Assembly (NCBI GenBank): GCA_900696615.1 | Contig: CAADGS010000015.1 | Coordinates: forward strand, 1 to 52,425 | Source of the DNA: an uncultured beta proteobacterium | GTDB lineage: Bacteria > Pseudomonadota > Gammaproteobacteria > Burkholderiales > Nitrosomonadaceae | DNA length: 52,425 nucleotides | Reading direction: 5' to 3' | Shown: piece after piece, positions 26,377-36,871 of the stretch | How positions within the stretch are numbered: position 1 is the first letter of the stretch | Layout: every line of letters starts with the position of its first letter | Made by a program: the position numbers and the translations under genes | The notes under the pieces: model-generated | Databases searched by the model: none | Seen by the model: the letters and a program-made list of their open reading frames with translations, nothing else | Told to the model about the DNA's origin: nothing

Positions 26377-28167
26377 TTACTTATTATCAACCTGCAGAAT
26401 TGCTAGAAATGCTTCTTGCGGGATTTCCACATTTCCCACCCGCTTCATCCTCTTTTTACCTGCTTTTTGTTTCTCCAGCAACTTTCGTTTACGCGTTATG
26501 TCGCCACCGTAACATTTTGCCAACACATTTTTGCGTAACGCCTTGACAGTTTCACGCGCGATAATATGTGCACCAATCGCTGCTTGTACGGCAATATCGA
26601 ACATTTGGCGAGGAATTAATTGACGCATTTTCTGCACCAACTCACGTCCCCGGTATTGACTGCTAGTTCTATGAACAATCAAAGATAATGCATCGACTTT
26701 ATCGCCATTAATCAATATATCAAGCTTTACGAGATCAGACGCGCGAAATTCTTTGAATTCATAATCTAATGACGCATATCCACGGCTTGTTGATTTCAAC
26801 TTGTCAAAAAAATCCATCACCACTTCATTAAGCGGCATCTCATATGTAAGCATGACTTGCTTACCCATATACTGCATATTGACTTGAGTACCGCGTTTGT
26901 TCACACATAAAGTAATCACAGCGCCCACATATTCTTCAGGGACTAATATTGTGGAAGTAATAATGGGTTCACGAATTTCAGCAATTTTCGATAAGTCCGG
27001 GATTTTTGACGGATTCTCTATTTCCACAATCGAACCATCTCGCATTAATACCTCATAAACCACCGTTGGTGCAGTAGTGATTAGATCCATATCATATTCA
27101 CGTTCCAATCGCTCCTGCACAATATCCATATGCAATAAGCCGAGAAAACCGCAACGAAAACCAAAACCTAATGCTTGAGATACTTCCGGTTCAAAATGCA
27201 GTGATGAGTCGTTCAATTTCAATTTCTCTAATGCTGAACGTAATGCATCATATTGATTGGATTCAACAGGATATAAGCCTGCAAACACTTGGGGTTTAAT
27301 TTCTTTAAAACCTTGCAATGGCATGTCCGCTGGCCGGTTTGCTGAGGTAACGGTATCACCGACTCTTGCAACATCGAGTTCTTTAATACCGGAAATAATG
27401 AAACCGACCTCCCCCGCACTCAGCGAATCACGAAAAACCGATTTCGGTACAAAAACACCCACCTGTTCACATAACTGCACAGCCTTACTAGCCATCAATA
27501 GAATCTTTTCCCCCGGCTTAAGCGTACCATCGATTACCCTGACCAAAATAACGACGCCTACATAATTATCGAACCAGGAATCAATAATCAATGCTTTTAA
27601 TGCTGCATTGGGATCCCCTTTTGGAGCGGGAATTCTGGCAATTAACGCTTCTAGAACATCCACGACACCTTCACCAGTTTTTGCACTAACCTTTACTGCA
27701 TTCTGCGCATCGATTCCGATCACTTCCTCGATATTCTTGATAACGCGCGCTGGATCGGCTGCTGGCAAATCAATTTTGTTCAGAACCGGAATGACTTCAA
27801 CACCTTGCTCAATTGCAGTATAACAATTGGCTACAGTTTGCGCCTCAACGCCTTGTGAGGCATCCACCACGAGAAGCGCTCCTTCACACGCAGCTAAGGA
27901 GCGGGAAACCTCATAAGAAAAATCGACATGCCCAGGTGTATCGATTAAGTTCAATAGGTAAGTTTCACCGTTTTTTGCTTTATAGCTCAACGCAGCAGTT
28001 TGTGCTTTGATAGTGATGCCTCTCTCACGTTCCAGTTCCATGGAATCTAACACTTGTTCTTCCATTTCACGATCAGACAAACCACCACACAAGTGAATAA
28101 TCCGATCTGCTAGTGTAGATTTGCCATGATCTATATGAGCGATAATAGAAAAGTTTCGAATATGCTG
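26377..28167 (-). CDS. lepA: Elongation factor 4 (LepA)
   Basis: About 596 residues from the ATG at 28167 ([19 protein letters not shown]), the standard LepA length; the ORF-track start 16 codons upstream adds an unconserved leader. It has GTPase motifs [17 protein letters not shown] and NKIDLP, EF-G-like domains, and the LepA-specific C-terminus ([20 protein letters not shown]). It is a ribosome-associated GTPase that back-translocates or helps assembly. It precedes lepB, as usual. Confidence 0.98.
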   Translation of the reverse strand, partial: QHIRNFSIIAHIDHGKSTLADRIIHLCGGLSDREMEEQVLDSMELERERGITIKAQTAALSYKAKNGETYLLNLIDTPGHVDFSYEVSRSLAACEGALLVVDASQGVEAQTVANCYTAIEQGVEVIPVLNKIDLPAADPARVIKNIEEVIGIDAQNAVKVSAKTGEGVVDVLEALIARIPAPKGDPNAALKALIIDSWFDNYVGVVILVRVIDGTLKPGEKILLMASKAVQLCEQVGVFVPKSVFRDSLSAGEVGFIISGIKELDVARVGDTVTSANRPADMPLQGFKEIKPQVFAGLYPVESNQYDALRSALEKLKLNDSSLHFEPEVSQALGFGFRCGFLGLLHMDIVQERLEREYDMDLITTAPTVVYEVLMRDGSIVEIENPSKIPDLSKIAEIREPIITSTILVPEEYVGAVITLCVNKRGTQVNMQYMGKQVMLTYEMPLNEVVMDFFDKLKSTSRGYASLDYEFKEFRASDLVKLDILINGDKVDALSLIVHRTSSQYRGRELVQKMRQLIPRQMFDIAVQAAIGAHIIARETVKALRKNVLAKCYGGDITRKRKLLEKQKAGKKRMKRVGNVEIPQEAFLAILQVDNK

Positions 28168-28272
28168 CATCACGATATTAATAATAAGCTTTTGTGGGCA
28201 TGGAAAAACGATCAATCGCCTATATCACACCGCACTTTAAGATATTGTACAGTCAATTAAAAAGGCAGCATT

Positions 28273-28563
28273 CTAGCGAAATTTGCTCAGATAATCATCT
28301 AAAGCGGCTAAGTCTAGAAAATGATGACAAATTTCCTCGTTGGTGTGAGTTGATACAAGAACCGGAACTTTCTCCCCATACTGCACTGCTAGTTCAGGTT
28401 GCGTATCAATATCGATAATCAGCAACTCAAACAATGTTTGTTTTTGCAGATTCCGTAGCGCAAGAATCATATCATGACAAAGATGACAATCTTGACGACC
28501 GAATAAAGTCAGTGAAAGTGTTTGTTCCAATGCAACTGACATGTGCTTATTTTTTTGATTCAT
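28273..28563 (-). CDS. Glutaredoxin-like protein
   Basis: 96 residues with a thioredoxin-like fold. FGRQDCHLCHDM carries a CHLC redox motif after the first beta strand, and KVPVLV holds the expected cis-Pro. It resembles the small glutaredoxin-like family (DUF836) often found next to lepA in betaproteobacteria. Its start overlaps the degP stop by 17 bases; an alternative start is the ATG at 28542. Neither has a good Shine-Dalgarno. Confidence 0.85.
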   Translation of the reverse strand: MNQKNKHMSVALEQTLSLTLFGRQDCHLCHDMILALRNLQKQTLFELLIIDIDTQPELAVQYGEKVPVLVSTHTNEEICHHFLDLAALDDYLSKFR

Positions 28564-30010
28564 TATCAGTCAGTTTCATTGTAATGAAGGTTGTAACGTC
28601 TCCTCTTTTCACAAGTAAAGCAATATTCTTTCCACTTTTAACTTGATTGAGTAACTCATTGAATTGCTGCACACTTGTTACATCTTTACTGTTAAAACCG
28701 AGAATAATGTCTCCACTACGAATCCCTGAGCGGCCAGCAATACCGGGTTGCACGTTTTCCACCAATAATCCATTAGCAATTTCCAGTTGTTTTTTTTGCT
28801 CAGCGGTAATTTCGCTCAGTGCCAGTCCTAGCCGATTTGAAGTATCTGTTTTTTTACCTTGCCTAAGTTTACGATTATCGGCAGCATCATCGGAAGATAT
28901 TTCTCCCACTTCTACCTTGACTGTTTTCAAAGAGCTATCTCGCCACACTTTAACAGAAACTCTTGAATTCGGCTTGGTATTACCCACTATACGCGGCAAA
29001 TCGGCGGAAACGGCAACTTCTTTCCCGTCAAAATCTAAAATAATATCTCGCGCCTTTATCCCCGCCCGATCAGCGGGACCATCTTTCTCTACCGATACAA
29101 CTAGTGCCCCTTTATTATCCGTTAATCCAAAAGAATCAGCTAATTCTCTGGTAACTTCCTGAATCATAACGCCGATCCTTCCACGGCTTATTTTACCACT
29201 CACTTTTAATTGATCAGCAATCTCAGTTGCGACATTAATTGGTATTGCAAATGACAATCCCATGAAACCGCCGGTTCGACTGTAAATTTGCGAATTAATG
29301 CCGACCACCTCCCCTTTCATATTAAACAATGGTCCACCTGAGTTACCCGGATTTATCGCCACATCGGTTTGTATAAACGGTACATAATTTTCTTGCGCCA
29401 AGGAACGACCTTTAGCGCTTACGATACCTGCTGTCACGCTGTGTTCAAATCCAAATGGAGATCCAATTGCAATCACCCATTCACCCACTCTGAGTTTCTC
29501 CGGATCTCCTTGTGTCACCATAGGTAGATCAGTTGCATTAATTTTGATCAGAGCAATATCGGTTTTCCGATCAGTGCCAATCACTTCTCCGACAAATTCC
29601 CGTTTATCGTTAAGCTTAATCGTGATTTCATCGGCCGCTTCAACAACATGCGCATTTGTTAAAATATAACCATCCGAACTAATGATAAAACCTGAACCCA
29701 ACGATTTAGGTTCAGATCTTCTTGGCATAGAAAATGGCTGCATATGCTTCTTAAAAAAATCATAGAATGGTGAATTCTCAGGAATGCCGGGAATTTCCGG
29801 AAATACTTGACCATTTAGTGAGGCTTGAGCTTGTACGGCACTAATATTAACTACCATGGCGCCATGCTTCTCTACCAATCCTGTAAAATCAGGTAGCTCA
29901 TTCATTTGAGCAAATGCCGTCGGCGATGCTATTAATAATAAAGCCAATAGCCTGAGTATTGAAGAAATCTTACCCATTAAATTTTTATATGTAATCATTA
30001 TCTTGTTCAT
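28547..30010 (-). CDS. degP: DegP/MucD-type periplasmic serine protease-chaperone
   Basis: 487 residues. A signal peptide (LLALLLIASPTAFA) precedes a trypsin-like protease domain with the triad His in ILTNAHVV, Asp in KTDIALIKI and Ser in NPGNSGGPLF. Two PDZ domains follow (about 275-365 and 385-480). It degrades or refolds damaged envelope proteins. It belongs to the sigma-E block, separated from mucB by 189 bp that could hold a promoter of its own. Confidence 0.96.
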   Translation of the reverse strand: MNKIMITYKNLMGKISSILRLLALLLIASPTAFAQMNELPDFTGLVEKHGAMVVNISAVQAQASLNGQVFPEIPGIPENSPFYDFFKKHMQPFSMPRRSEPKSLGSGFIISSDGYILTNAHVVEAADEITIKLNDKREFVGEVIGTDRKTDIALIKINATDLPMVTQGDPEKLRVGEWVIAIGSPFGFEHSVTAGIVSAKGRSLAQENYVPFIQTDVAINPGNSGGPLFNMKGEVVGINSQIYSRTGGFMGLSFAIPINVATEIADQLKVSGKISRGRIGVMIQEVTRELADSFGLTDNKGALVVSVEKDGPADRAGIKARDIILDFDGKEVAVSADLPRIVGNTKPNSRVSVKVWRDSSLKTVKVEVGEISSDDAADNRKLRQGKKTDTSNRLGLALSEITAEQKKQLEIANGLLVENVQPGIAGRSGIRSGDIILGFNSKDVTSVQQFNELLNQVKSGKNIALLVKRGDVTTFITMKLTDNESKK

Positions 30011-30076
30011 CTAGTTACTAAAATAAAATTGGGAAATATATTTAGAAATCGCCAGGGATAATATTGAAGAAAAAAC

Positions 30077-30122
30077 AAACGGCTAAATAATAAACCTATT
30101 GCGTTATCTTAAAGAACCGTTT
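30077..30122 (-). terminator. Possible weak terminator between mucB and degP
   Basis: On the minus strand AAACGG (30122-30117) can pair with CCGTTT (30082-30077), followed by GTTTTTT. The loop is long (about 34 nt), so the call is weak. Confidence 0.25.
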
Positions 30123-30199
30123 CAATATTAAGTTATAACGATAACAGTCGCAATATAAAGCTTTGCCAATGAATCTAGATTGAATTCACTAGCCAATAT

Positions 30200-31186
30200 T
30201 TATTCTTGCTTAAAAACGGAATCGCCAATTAGCTTTATGGTTTTCAACGGCACTTCTCCTACCGTTGTTATCTTGTTATCACCTAAGATGCGAACATAAA
30301 TGTTGATTGCGCCACGACTTGTGAAAAAACCGGGTACCGGCGTGGGCGCATCCTTAGCAAGGGGTTCAATAAAAATAGAAACTGTTGCCACACCATCCGA
30401 TAACGCAATATGATCAATCAGTGTGGATTTATCAATCAAATTGCGTTTCATTTCGATTAATTTCTTAAAACCCGAAGGCAATGAACGAATCTGCCACTTT
30501 AATTCACCTTCTTTTAGAACTGATGAAACCAAATTAATAACTTGCCAATTTTGTGCCTGTAGTGATAGATCAGGTTTCAACAAATCTGAGTGGATTTCAT
30601 TATTGATATCTAATTGCACGAAAGCAAATTGCTCAATAATATTGTCACCATTTACAACTGCTGCTTTAAGCAGCAATCCCGTTTGCGTATCAACCCAATA
30701 TTGCTGACCATAACGAAATGTATCCCTCGGCATTAACAATAAAACTTGAGAATCATGATTGGCAACCCGCTCACGTTTGAGTTCTTTTACGTAATAATTG
30801 TCATTTACACTACTAGATGATTGAGGGAGAAGATTGGGAAAGAATTTACGGAACCAGCGTTTCTCATTATAGATTTTCTTCGTATCAGGAAGATAGCACT
30901 TCATTTCATCATTATTGCGAAAGACTATGCGCGGCGTTCCATCGAGGACTTCGATTTTTTCATGTTCTCCAAGTTGATCGATTTTATGAATGACATTCGA
31001 AGCTTCAATATGGCCATCCGCGTAATACACAAATGTTCCAGCATAATTTAATTGATGTGGAGCATCTGCAATTTTTTTTAGCCAAATTAGCGCACTTTCT
31101 GACGAATGCGGCAAATTTTCCGCTACCGCAGCTTTAAAACCAAACACGAACAAAAAAAATAGCGCAATAATCTGAAGATTAATCAT
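30200..31186 (-). CDS. mucB: Sigma-E regulatory protein MucB/RseB
   Basis: 328 residues. A signal peptide (LFFLFVFGFKAAVA) precedes a two-domain periplasmic protein with a LolA-like fold, seen in NYAGTFVYY and the C-terminal SRGAINIYVRI. It binds the anti-sigma factor and protects it from proteolysis. The ATG overlaps the mucA stop (ATGA). Confidence 0.94.
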   Translation of the reverse strand: MINLQIIALFFLFVFGFKAAVAENLPHSSESALIWLKKIADAPHQLNYAGTFVYYADGHIEASNVIHKIDQLGEHEKIEVLDGTPRIVFRNNDEMKCYLPDTKKIYNEKRWFRKFFPNLLPQSSSSVNDNYYVKELKRERVANHDSQVLLLMPRDTFRYGQQYWVDTQTGLLLKAAVVNGDNIIEQFAFVQLDINNEIHSDLLKPDLSLQAQNWQVINLVSSVLKEGELKWQIRSLPSGFKKLIEMKRNLIDKSTLIDHIALSDGVATVSIFIEPLAKDAPTPVPGFFTSRGAINIYVRILGDNKITTVGEVPLKTIKLIGDSVFKQE

Positions 31187-31740
31187 CTACCATATCTTTC
31201 GTGATATTCATTTCCACCATTTATATGGGTGATTTGTCCACGGATGTTGGTTCCTGGAGAGAACTCACGATGAACAAATAAGTATTCATTCATTTCAACA
31301 GGCGAAAAATTATTAAATGCAGCGGGGGATGAAACCATTACAGGCATTGCAGCCTCTGGCAATTTGCTGCCATTTTGATTTGGATTATCTGCAAGCATTG
31401 TCCGCTCTGTCATATTGGAAGGTGTATGAATTACTAACCACGCGGAAATTGCAACGACCAATGAGGCCGCTAGCGAAACCGCAAATACTTTATATTTTTG
31501 CTGTTGAAGTGTGGTGGTTTTTTTGGGGGATAGTACAGTGGGTTCTGCTATTAGTTTTTGGTTTACTTTTTGAGATACATCGGTTGATAATCGTGAAGAT
31601 TGCCTTAGCGTATCACCGATAAGATGATATGTTTGCCATTTTATTCGTAACTCATCATCCTTTCGTAATACCTCAAGAACACTTGAGACATCGTGTTTTT
31701 CTAATTCGCCATCCATTAACGCTGATATTTTGCTTTTCAC
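31183..31740 (-). CDS. mucA: Anti-sigma-E factor MucA/RseA
   Basis: 185 residues. The cytoplasmic N-terminal domain (SALMDGELEK to KWQTYHLIGDTLRQS) holds sigma-E. A membrane helix (VFAVSLAASLVVAISAWLVI, about 105-125) and a periplasmic tail that binds MucB follow. It starts one base after the rpoE stop, the classic rpoE-rseA-rseB order. Confidence 0.95.
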   Translation of the reverse strand: MKSKISALMDGELEKHDVSSVLEVLRKDDELRIKWQTYHLIGDTLRQSSRLSTDVSQKVNQKLIAEPTVLSPKKTTTLQQQKYKVFAVSLAASLVVAISAWLVIHTPSNMTERTMLADNPNQNGSKLPEAAMPVMVSSPAAFNNFSPVEMNEYLFVHREFSPGTNIRGQITHINGGNEYHERYGR

Positions 31741-31741
31741 C

Positions 31742-32341
31742 TTACCACCTCTTGTCTTTACTCGTCCCTAACAAGGGACGCAATTGTTCAGATATAGCTT
31801 CACGCGCACGAAATATTCGCGAACGTACGGTACCAATCGGGCAATTCATTATATTTGCAATTTCTTCATAACTTAATCCATCAATTTCTCTTAAAACTAT
31901 CGCAGTGCGCAACTCTTCAGGCAACAAATCTAATGTATGATTAACGGTTTGAGCTATTTGCTTACTCATCAGTTCACTTTCAGGGGTATTCATCTCCTTT
32001 AAAATACCGCCATCTTCAAAATTCTCGGCATCTTCATTATCAAATTCTTGCAATGTGGGCACTTTTCGCCCCTGAGACACCAAGAAGTTTTTTGCCGTAT
32101 TGATACCGATACGATATAACCACGTATAAAAAGCACTATCACCACGAAACGAAGGCAATGCTCTATACGCTTTAACAAAAGCTTCCTGCGTCACATCTTC
32201 AACTTCAGCAGCATCGCGAATGAAATGTGAAAGTAAACGAGCTAGCTTACGTTGATATTTGATAACCAGTAGATCGAATGCATGCTTATCTCCGCCTTGA
32301 ACCCGTTCTACTAATTGTTGATCGACTTCCCGATCACCCAT
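31742..32341 (-). CDS. rpoE: RNA polymerase sigma-E factor
   Basis: 199 residues. Region 2 (LLVIKYQRKLARLLSHFI, AFVKAYRALPSFRG) and region 4 (YEEIANIMNCPIGTVRSRIF) are intact. It directs transcription of envelope-stress genes such as degP downstream. It diverges from nadB over about 290 bp. I searched that region for a sigma-E autoregulatory promoter and found no good match. Confidence 0.97.
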   Translation of the reverse strand: MGDREVDQQLVERVQGGDKHAFDLLVIKYQRKLARLLSHFIRDAAEVEDVTQEAFVKAYRALPSFRGDSAFYTWLYRIGINTAKNFLVSQGRKVPTLQEFDNEDAENFEDGGILKEMNTPESELMSKQIAQTVNHTLDLLPEELRTAIVLREIDGLSYEEIANIMNCPIGTVRSRIFRAREAISEQLRPLLGTSKDKRW

Positions 32342-32632
32342 ACTTCTTGATCCCTGAGCATTTTTTGAAAGAGTGCCTGATTTATTCTTGTTCTATTTTG
32401 TAAAGTAACGACACGAATAGAATAAGTATATCCGTTCAAACTGATCTCGGGAACTAGATAATTTAATATCAATTGCATTAATGACAATTAAGACAGTTAA
32501 TTAGTTCATAACTTAAGCTGGAATCAACTCCAAATTCTCCAAATTGCTATAAGCAAGGACATGAACTTTAGTGAGTCTGTTATCATTGAAAATTTAGCGC
32601 TTTCCTATATTACTAAAATTTCTTTCAGTTTG

Positions 32633-34234
32633 ATGGTTAACAATTATTTTGATACGCTGATCATTGGTAGTGGTTTAGCTGGATTTGCACTTGCGCTTTA
32701 TCTAGCCCCATATAAGAAAGTTTGCATCGTCACCAAACAAGCCGTCGATTCTGGTGCTAGCTCATGGGCACAAGGCGGTATTGCGGCCGCTTTATCAAAT
32801 ATCGACACACCATCGCAACACACTCAAGATACATTAATTGCCGGGGCCGGTTTATGCGATAGCGAGATTACGCAATATGTCACAGAACATGCGGTCAGTG
32901 CTATACGTTGGCTGATAGAACAAGGAGTTATTTTTACTGGTGATACAACCAGTGACACTGGATTTCATCTTACCAAAGAAGGCGGTCATAGCGTGCGGCG
33001 TATTATTCACAGTGGCGACGCAACTGGCAAAGCGGTTCAACAAACACTCTTAGAAAAAATCAGAGCTCATTCAAATATCTGTGTATTAGAACATCACATC
33101 GCCATCGATTTGATTACCAGCGATAAGCTATCTGACTATCATTCAAAAATGCAAAATAGGCGATGCTTTGGAGCTTATGTGTTGGACAAAAACAAGGGTC
33201 GTGTTCGCACATTCACAGCTCAAAATACTGTACTGGCAACCGGTGGTGCAAGTAAAGTCTACCTCTATACCACAAATCCGGATACAGCCACTGGCGATGG
33301 CATCGCAATGGGTTGGCGTGCAAGTTGCAGTATCGCAAATATGGAATTTATCCAGTTTCACCCTACTTGTCTCTATCATCCCCATGCAAAATCATTTTTA
33401 ATCAGTGAAGCTGTCCGCGGTGAAGGCGGCTTATTAAAACTTCCAACTGGCGAACGTTTTATGCCTTGGCACGATCAGCGGGCTGAACTGGCGCCTCGGG
33501 ATATTGTTGCCCGGGCCATCGATTTTGAAATGAAGAAAAGAGGACTGGATTGCGTTTACCTTGATATATCTCATAAATCCGCTGCTTTTTTAAAAGAACA
33601 CTTCCCGACGATCCATGCCCGTTGCTTGAAATTAGGGATCGATATCACGAAAGAGCCCATTCCTGTTGTACCTGCCGCTCATTACACGTGTGGCGGCATT
33701 ATGACCGACAAAAATGGCAAAACTGAATTACATAACCTTTATGCCATTGGGGAAACCGCCCATACCGGATTGCATGGCGCTAATCGGTTAGCCAGCAATT
33801 CGCTATTAGAATGTTTAGTATTAGCTCACGCCGCAGGAAACGACATCATCAATCAGTCTGCACATGCACTACCGCGGCTCGCCGATTGGGATGAGAGCCG
33901 CGTTACTGATGCCGATGAAGAAATTGTGATCGCTCATAACTGGGATGAATTGCGTCGCTTCATGTGGAACTACGTTGGCATTGTAAGAACCACAAAACGT
34001 TTACAACGTGCACAACGAAGAATAGAACTGTTGCGTGAAGAAATTAATGAATACTATACCAACTTCCGCGTCACCAGTGATTTATTGGAGTTACGTAATC
34101 TGGTCGATAGCGCCGACTTAATCGTACGCAGCGCCATGTTACGTCATGAAAGCAGAGGATTGCACTATAGCAAGGACTATCCGGGTACGCTGCCCATTGC
34201 TGTAAATACCCTATTGAAAAAAGAAACGGGCTAG
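32633..34234 (+). CDS. nadB: L-aspartate oxidase
   Basis: About 533 residues. It oxidises aspartate to iminoaspartate, the first step of NAD synthesis. Visible are the FAD-binding LIIGSGLAGFALALYL, GASSWAQGGIAAAL, the substrate loop around MEFIQFHPT, and TGLHGANRLASNSLLE. The ATG at 32633 (MVNNYFDTLII) places the FAD motif at the usual distance; the ORF track starts 24 codons earlier with a leader that looks unrelated, though AAGGA lies near that start. nadA and nadC are not in the window. Confidence 0.96.
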   Translation: MVNNYFDTLIIGSGLAGFALALYLAPYKKVCIVTKQAVDSGASSWAQGGIAAALSNIDTPSQHTQDTLIAGAGLCDSEITQYVTEHAVSAIRWLIEQGVIFTGDTTSDTGFHLTKEGGHSVRRIIHSGDATGKAVQQTLLEKIRAHSNICVLEHHIAIDLITSDKLSDYHSKMQNRRCFGAYVLDKNKGRVRTFTAQNTVLATGGASKVYLYTTNPDTATGDGIAMGWRASCSIANMEFIQFHPTCLYHPHAKSFLISEAVRGEGGLLKLPTGERFMPWHDQRAELAPRDIVARAIDFEMKKRGLDCVYLDISHKSAAFLKEHFPTIHARCLKLGIDITKEPIPVVPAAHYTCGGIMTDKNGKTELHNLYAIGETAHTGLHGANRLASNSLLECLVLAHAAGNDIINQSAHALPRLADWDESRVTDADEEIVIAHNWDELRRFMWNYVGIVRTTKRLQRAQRRIELLREEINEYYTNFRVTSDLLELRNLVDSADLIVRSAMLRHESRGLHYSKDYPGTLPIAVNTLLKKETG

Positions 34235-34271
34235 GCCGCTACCAAATTTGCAGTAGGTGTTATCAATCATT

Positions 34272-36065
34272 ATGTGCAGCAATCCATTCTATTTACGATC
34301 ATCATACCTATACCTTGTGCTGATAAGCCTACTGATATGGAACGGTGTTACATTGGCGCTTGCACAAGATTATTCATGTGAAATCCGAGGCAAAACGCAT
34401 ATTTGGATTTCACCCTTAAATCCAACATTTGAAGAACCCATCAAAATCATGGCAGTATCAACCGATGGCGCAATATCAGAGTTAATTCTGACCGACAGTC
34501 GAGGCCACCACATAACACTCCAGTCACGCTACCGGGGTGGCCCGCCCTGGAGCATATCAAGCGTGCTACAAAAACTGGATCAGGGCCATTATAGAGTGAC
34601 TGCGAACCGAAATGGCGAGACGATTGCTTGTCATCAGTTCACGATAGAATCGACTGCCGAACGGGCAGTACCCAAGGAATGGAATCTTGCGACAGAAGCC
34701 TTTTACGCTGCTTGGATTGAAGAGTTGTTTGGCGCACCGCATGAGGAAAATTTAAGTTTTAATTCGTTAGAACCTGTGTTACGCAATCGTGAACGCAACT
34801 TTCTCTATAATTATCATGGCCGCAATGAAGACAAGGACTTGCCGCTAACCCCTGATTGCGCCGATTTGCCCTATACTTTGCGTGCTTATTTTGCCTGGAA
34901 AATTGGATTGCCCTTTGCTTATCGAACGTGCGGGCGTGGTTCGATCAAATCACCGCCACAATGCGGCAATGCAACGATCATGTCGGAATTTACACGTAAC
35001 ATCAATGCGCAAGGCAGCTTCAAGAAATTTAGCAGACTATTGGTGGATACTGTTCATTCCGGTTCACTACGAACCGGTTTCGAAGAAGAATCGACGGACT
35101 GGTATCCCATCGCTTTTAACCGTGAAACATTATGGCCAGGAACTATATATGCTGATCCGTATGGCCATGTTCTAGTATTAGTCGAATGGGTTCCACAAAC
35201 AAGCAGCCAACCGGGTACATTATGGGTTGTCGATGCACAGCCGGACAATTCAATTGCACGAAAGCGAGTATGGGAAGGTACGCTACTGTTTACGAATACT
35301 GAGAGCGCAGGACCTGGTTTTAAGAATCTCCGGCCCGTGATAAGAACAACTGCAGAAAACTGGCACATACTAACCAATAAAGAATTGGTTGATCAATCGG
35401 ATTTCGCTTCTTTTTCGTTGGAACAAAGCCAACTATCGCGCGAAAAATTTTATGTCAAGCTAGCCAAGCTGATCAACCCGCATGGACTGAATCCTACGCA
35501 AGCTTATGAAACAACCTTGGATGCTTTGGTAGAACAACTTGAGACGCGCGTAAACTCTGTGGAAAACGGAGAAGCATATTTCCGCAAAAAACCGCGCAGT
35601 GTCATTCCAATGCCCAATAGAACGGCAATTTTTCAGACGCTTGGCCCATGGGAAGATTACTCCACACCTTCTAGGGATATGCGCTTACTCATCGCTATCA
35701 ACGTATTGCTGAGTTTGCCCGAAAAAATAATCCGTTATCCGGAATTATTCGTATTAAACGGAAAAAGTCCGGAACAAGCTAAAATGGAAATCGAGGACTA
35801 TCACAACAAGCGTATTCAAGAACGCAGCATCGTTTATACACGTAGCGACGGTAGCCCATGGGAGCTGTCTTTAGCCGAAATACTGGCACGAAAACCGGCT
35901 TATGAAATCGCTTATAACCCGAATGATTGCGCCGAAACGCGCTGGGGCGCCCAGCCAGACACTGAAGAATATTCCACTTGCCGCCGCCACGCACCAGCAC
36001 AGCAACGGACAAAAATGGAACAATACCGGTCGTGGTTTCGAGACACACAAAGACCGACTTATTAA
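34272..36065 (+). CDS. Large exported protein with possible Cys-His-Asp peptidase-like site
   Basis: About 597 residues (the ORF track begins at a GTG five codons earlier). A signal peptide (LVLISLLIWNGVTLALA) is followed by a beta-rich domain up to about residue 130 that looks Ig-like. The central part resembles a papain-like fold: Cys about 201 in TPDCADLPYTLRAYFAWK at a helix start, His about 304 in DPYGHVLVLVEW, and Asp about 326 in TLWVVDAQPD. The C-terminal 250 residues have no recognisable domain. I do not know the family. It starts 37 bp after nadB, on the same strand, and is followed by a likely terminator. Confidence 0.75.
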   Translation: MCSNPFYLRSSYLYLVLISLLIWNGVTLALAQDYSCEIRGKTHIWISPLNPTFEEPIKIMAVSTDGAISELILTDSRGHHITLQSRYRGGPPWSISSVLQKLDQGHYRVTANRNGETIACHQFTIESTAERAVPKEWNLATEAFYAAWIEELFGAPHEENLSFNSLEPVLRNRERNFLYNYHGRNEDKDLPLTPDCADLPYTLRAYFAWKIGLPFAYRTCGRGSIKSPPQCGNATIMSEFTRNINAQGSFKKFSRLLVDTVHSGSLRTGFEEESTDWYPIAFNRETLWPGTIYADPYGHVLVLVEWVPQTSSQPGTLWVVDAQPDNSIARKRVWEGTLLFTNTESAGPGFKNLRPVIRTTAENWHILTNKELVDQSDFASFSLEQSQLSREKFYVKLAKLINPHGLNPTQAYETTLDALVEQLETRVNSVENGEAYFRKKPRSVIPMPNRTAIFQTLGPWEDYSTPSRDMRLLIAINVLLSLPEKIIRYPELFVLNGKSPEQAKMEIEDYHNKRIQERSIVYTRSDGSPWELSLAEILARKPAYEIAYNPNDCAETRWGAQPDTEEYSTCRRHAPAQQRTKMEQYRSWFRDTQRPTY

Positions 36066-36077
36066 GATGCGATAGCG

Positions 36078-36111
36078 GTATTTCCAGTAGTAGATGAAAT
36101 ACTCTATTTTT
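36078..36111 (+). terminator. Likely terminator after the exported protein gene
   Basis: GTATTTC and GAAATAC form a 7-bp stem with an 11-base loop, followed by TCTATTTTTATC, starting 12 bases after the stop. Confidence 0.5.
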
Positions 36112-36357
36112 ATCATTCCAGTCAGAATTGAATGAAACTATGCTAATAGTTGACAATCCACAAACCCTTCGATAGTCTCAGCGCACGCACGAAACTTTGT
36201 ATAGTTATACGCTCGCCGTACCCTGATTAAACTAAATGAAACATTGGCACGAATAGATTGATCATTCCATGCCTTTTTTCTGAAGTTTGTCAGGATTGAT
36301 TTTTGTGCGATTAAAAATAAATATACTTACGCTCGTAAAATTAAAAAGGAGAAAATA

Positions 36358-36777
36358 ATGGAACTGAAAGGGTCTAAAACTGAGGGAAATTTAAAAGCCG
36401 CTTTTGCGGGAGAATCACAAGCTAATCGCCGCTATTTATATTTCGCGGCAAAAGCCGATGTAGAAGGTCAAAATGATGTTGCAGCGGTATTTCGTTCTAC
36501 TGCAGAAGGTGAAACGGGCCACGCGCATGGACATCTTGAATATTTGGAGAATTGCGGCGACCCTGCGACTGGCATGCCTTTTGGCTCTTCACGAGATAAC
36601 CTAAAAACCGCCATTGCAGGTGAAACACATGAATATACGGACATGTACCCAGGCATGGCAAAAACGGCACGTGACGAAGGCTTTGATGAAATTGCCGACT
36701 GGTTTGAAACACTTGCTAAAGCAGAACGCTCTCACGCCAACCGTTTTCAGCGCGCACTGGATAGCTTGACTGATTAG
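36358..36777 (+). CDS. Rubrerythrin-like diiron protein without rubredoxin domain
   Basis: 139 residues forming one four-helix diiron domain. Iron-ligand motifs are [37 protein letters not shown] and [10 protein letters not shown]. The C-terminal rubredoxin domain of classical rubrerythrin is absent, as in erythrin-type proteins. It probably reduces hydrogen peroxide. A strong AAGGAG site precedes the ATG, and it begins an operon with the Fe-S oxidoreductase and DUF3501 genes, a recurring gene trio in proteobacteria. Confidence 0.95.
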   Translation: MELKGSKTEGNLKAAFAGESQANRRYLYFAAKADVEGQNDVAAVFRSTAEGETGHAHGHLEYLENCGDPATGMPFGSSRDNLKTAIAGETHEYTDMYPGMAKTARDEGFDEIADWFETLAKAERSHANRFQRALDSLTD

Positions 36778-36786
36778 TATGATAAA

Positions 36787-36820
36787 GGGGTTTAGCCAGG
36801 CAAAGCTCTGATTAAGCCCC
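36787..36820 (+). terminator. Hairpin between rubrerythrin and the Fe-S gene
   Basis: GGGGTTTA and TAAGCCCC form an 8-bp stem with one mismatch right after the rubrerythrin stop. No T run follows, so it may stabilise the rubrerythrin mRNA or weaken read-through rather than end transcription. Confidence 0.3.
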
Positions 36821-36871
36821 GTCACCGTCAAACTAACAATCCTTATAATAAGCACTGAGATCGATTCCTTT

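Noticed and set aside
32342-32632. Sigma-E autoregulatory promoter of rpoE
   Set aside because: The best candidates (TGAACGG, GGAACTA) lack a -10 box at proper spacing.
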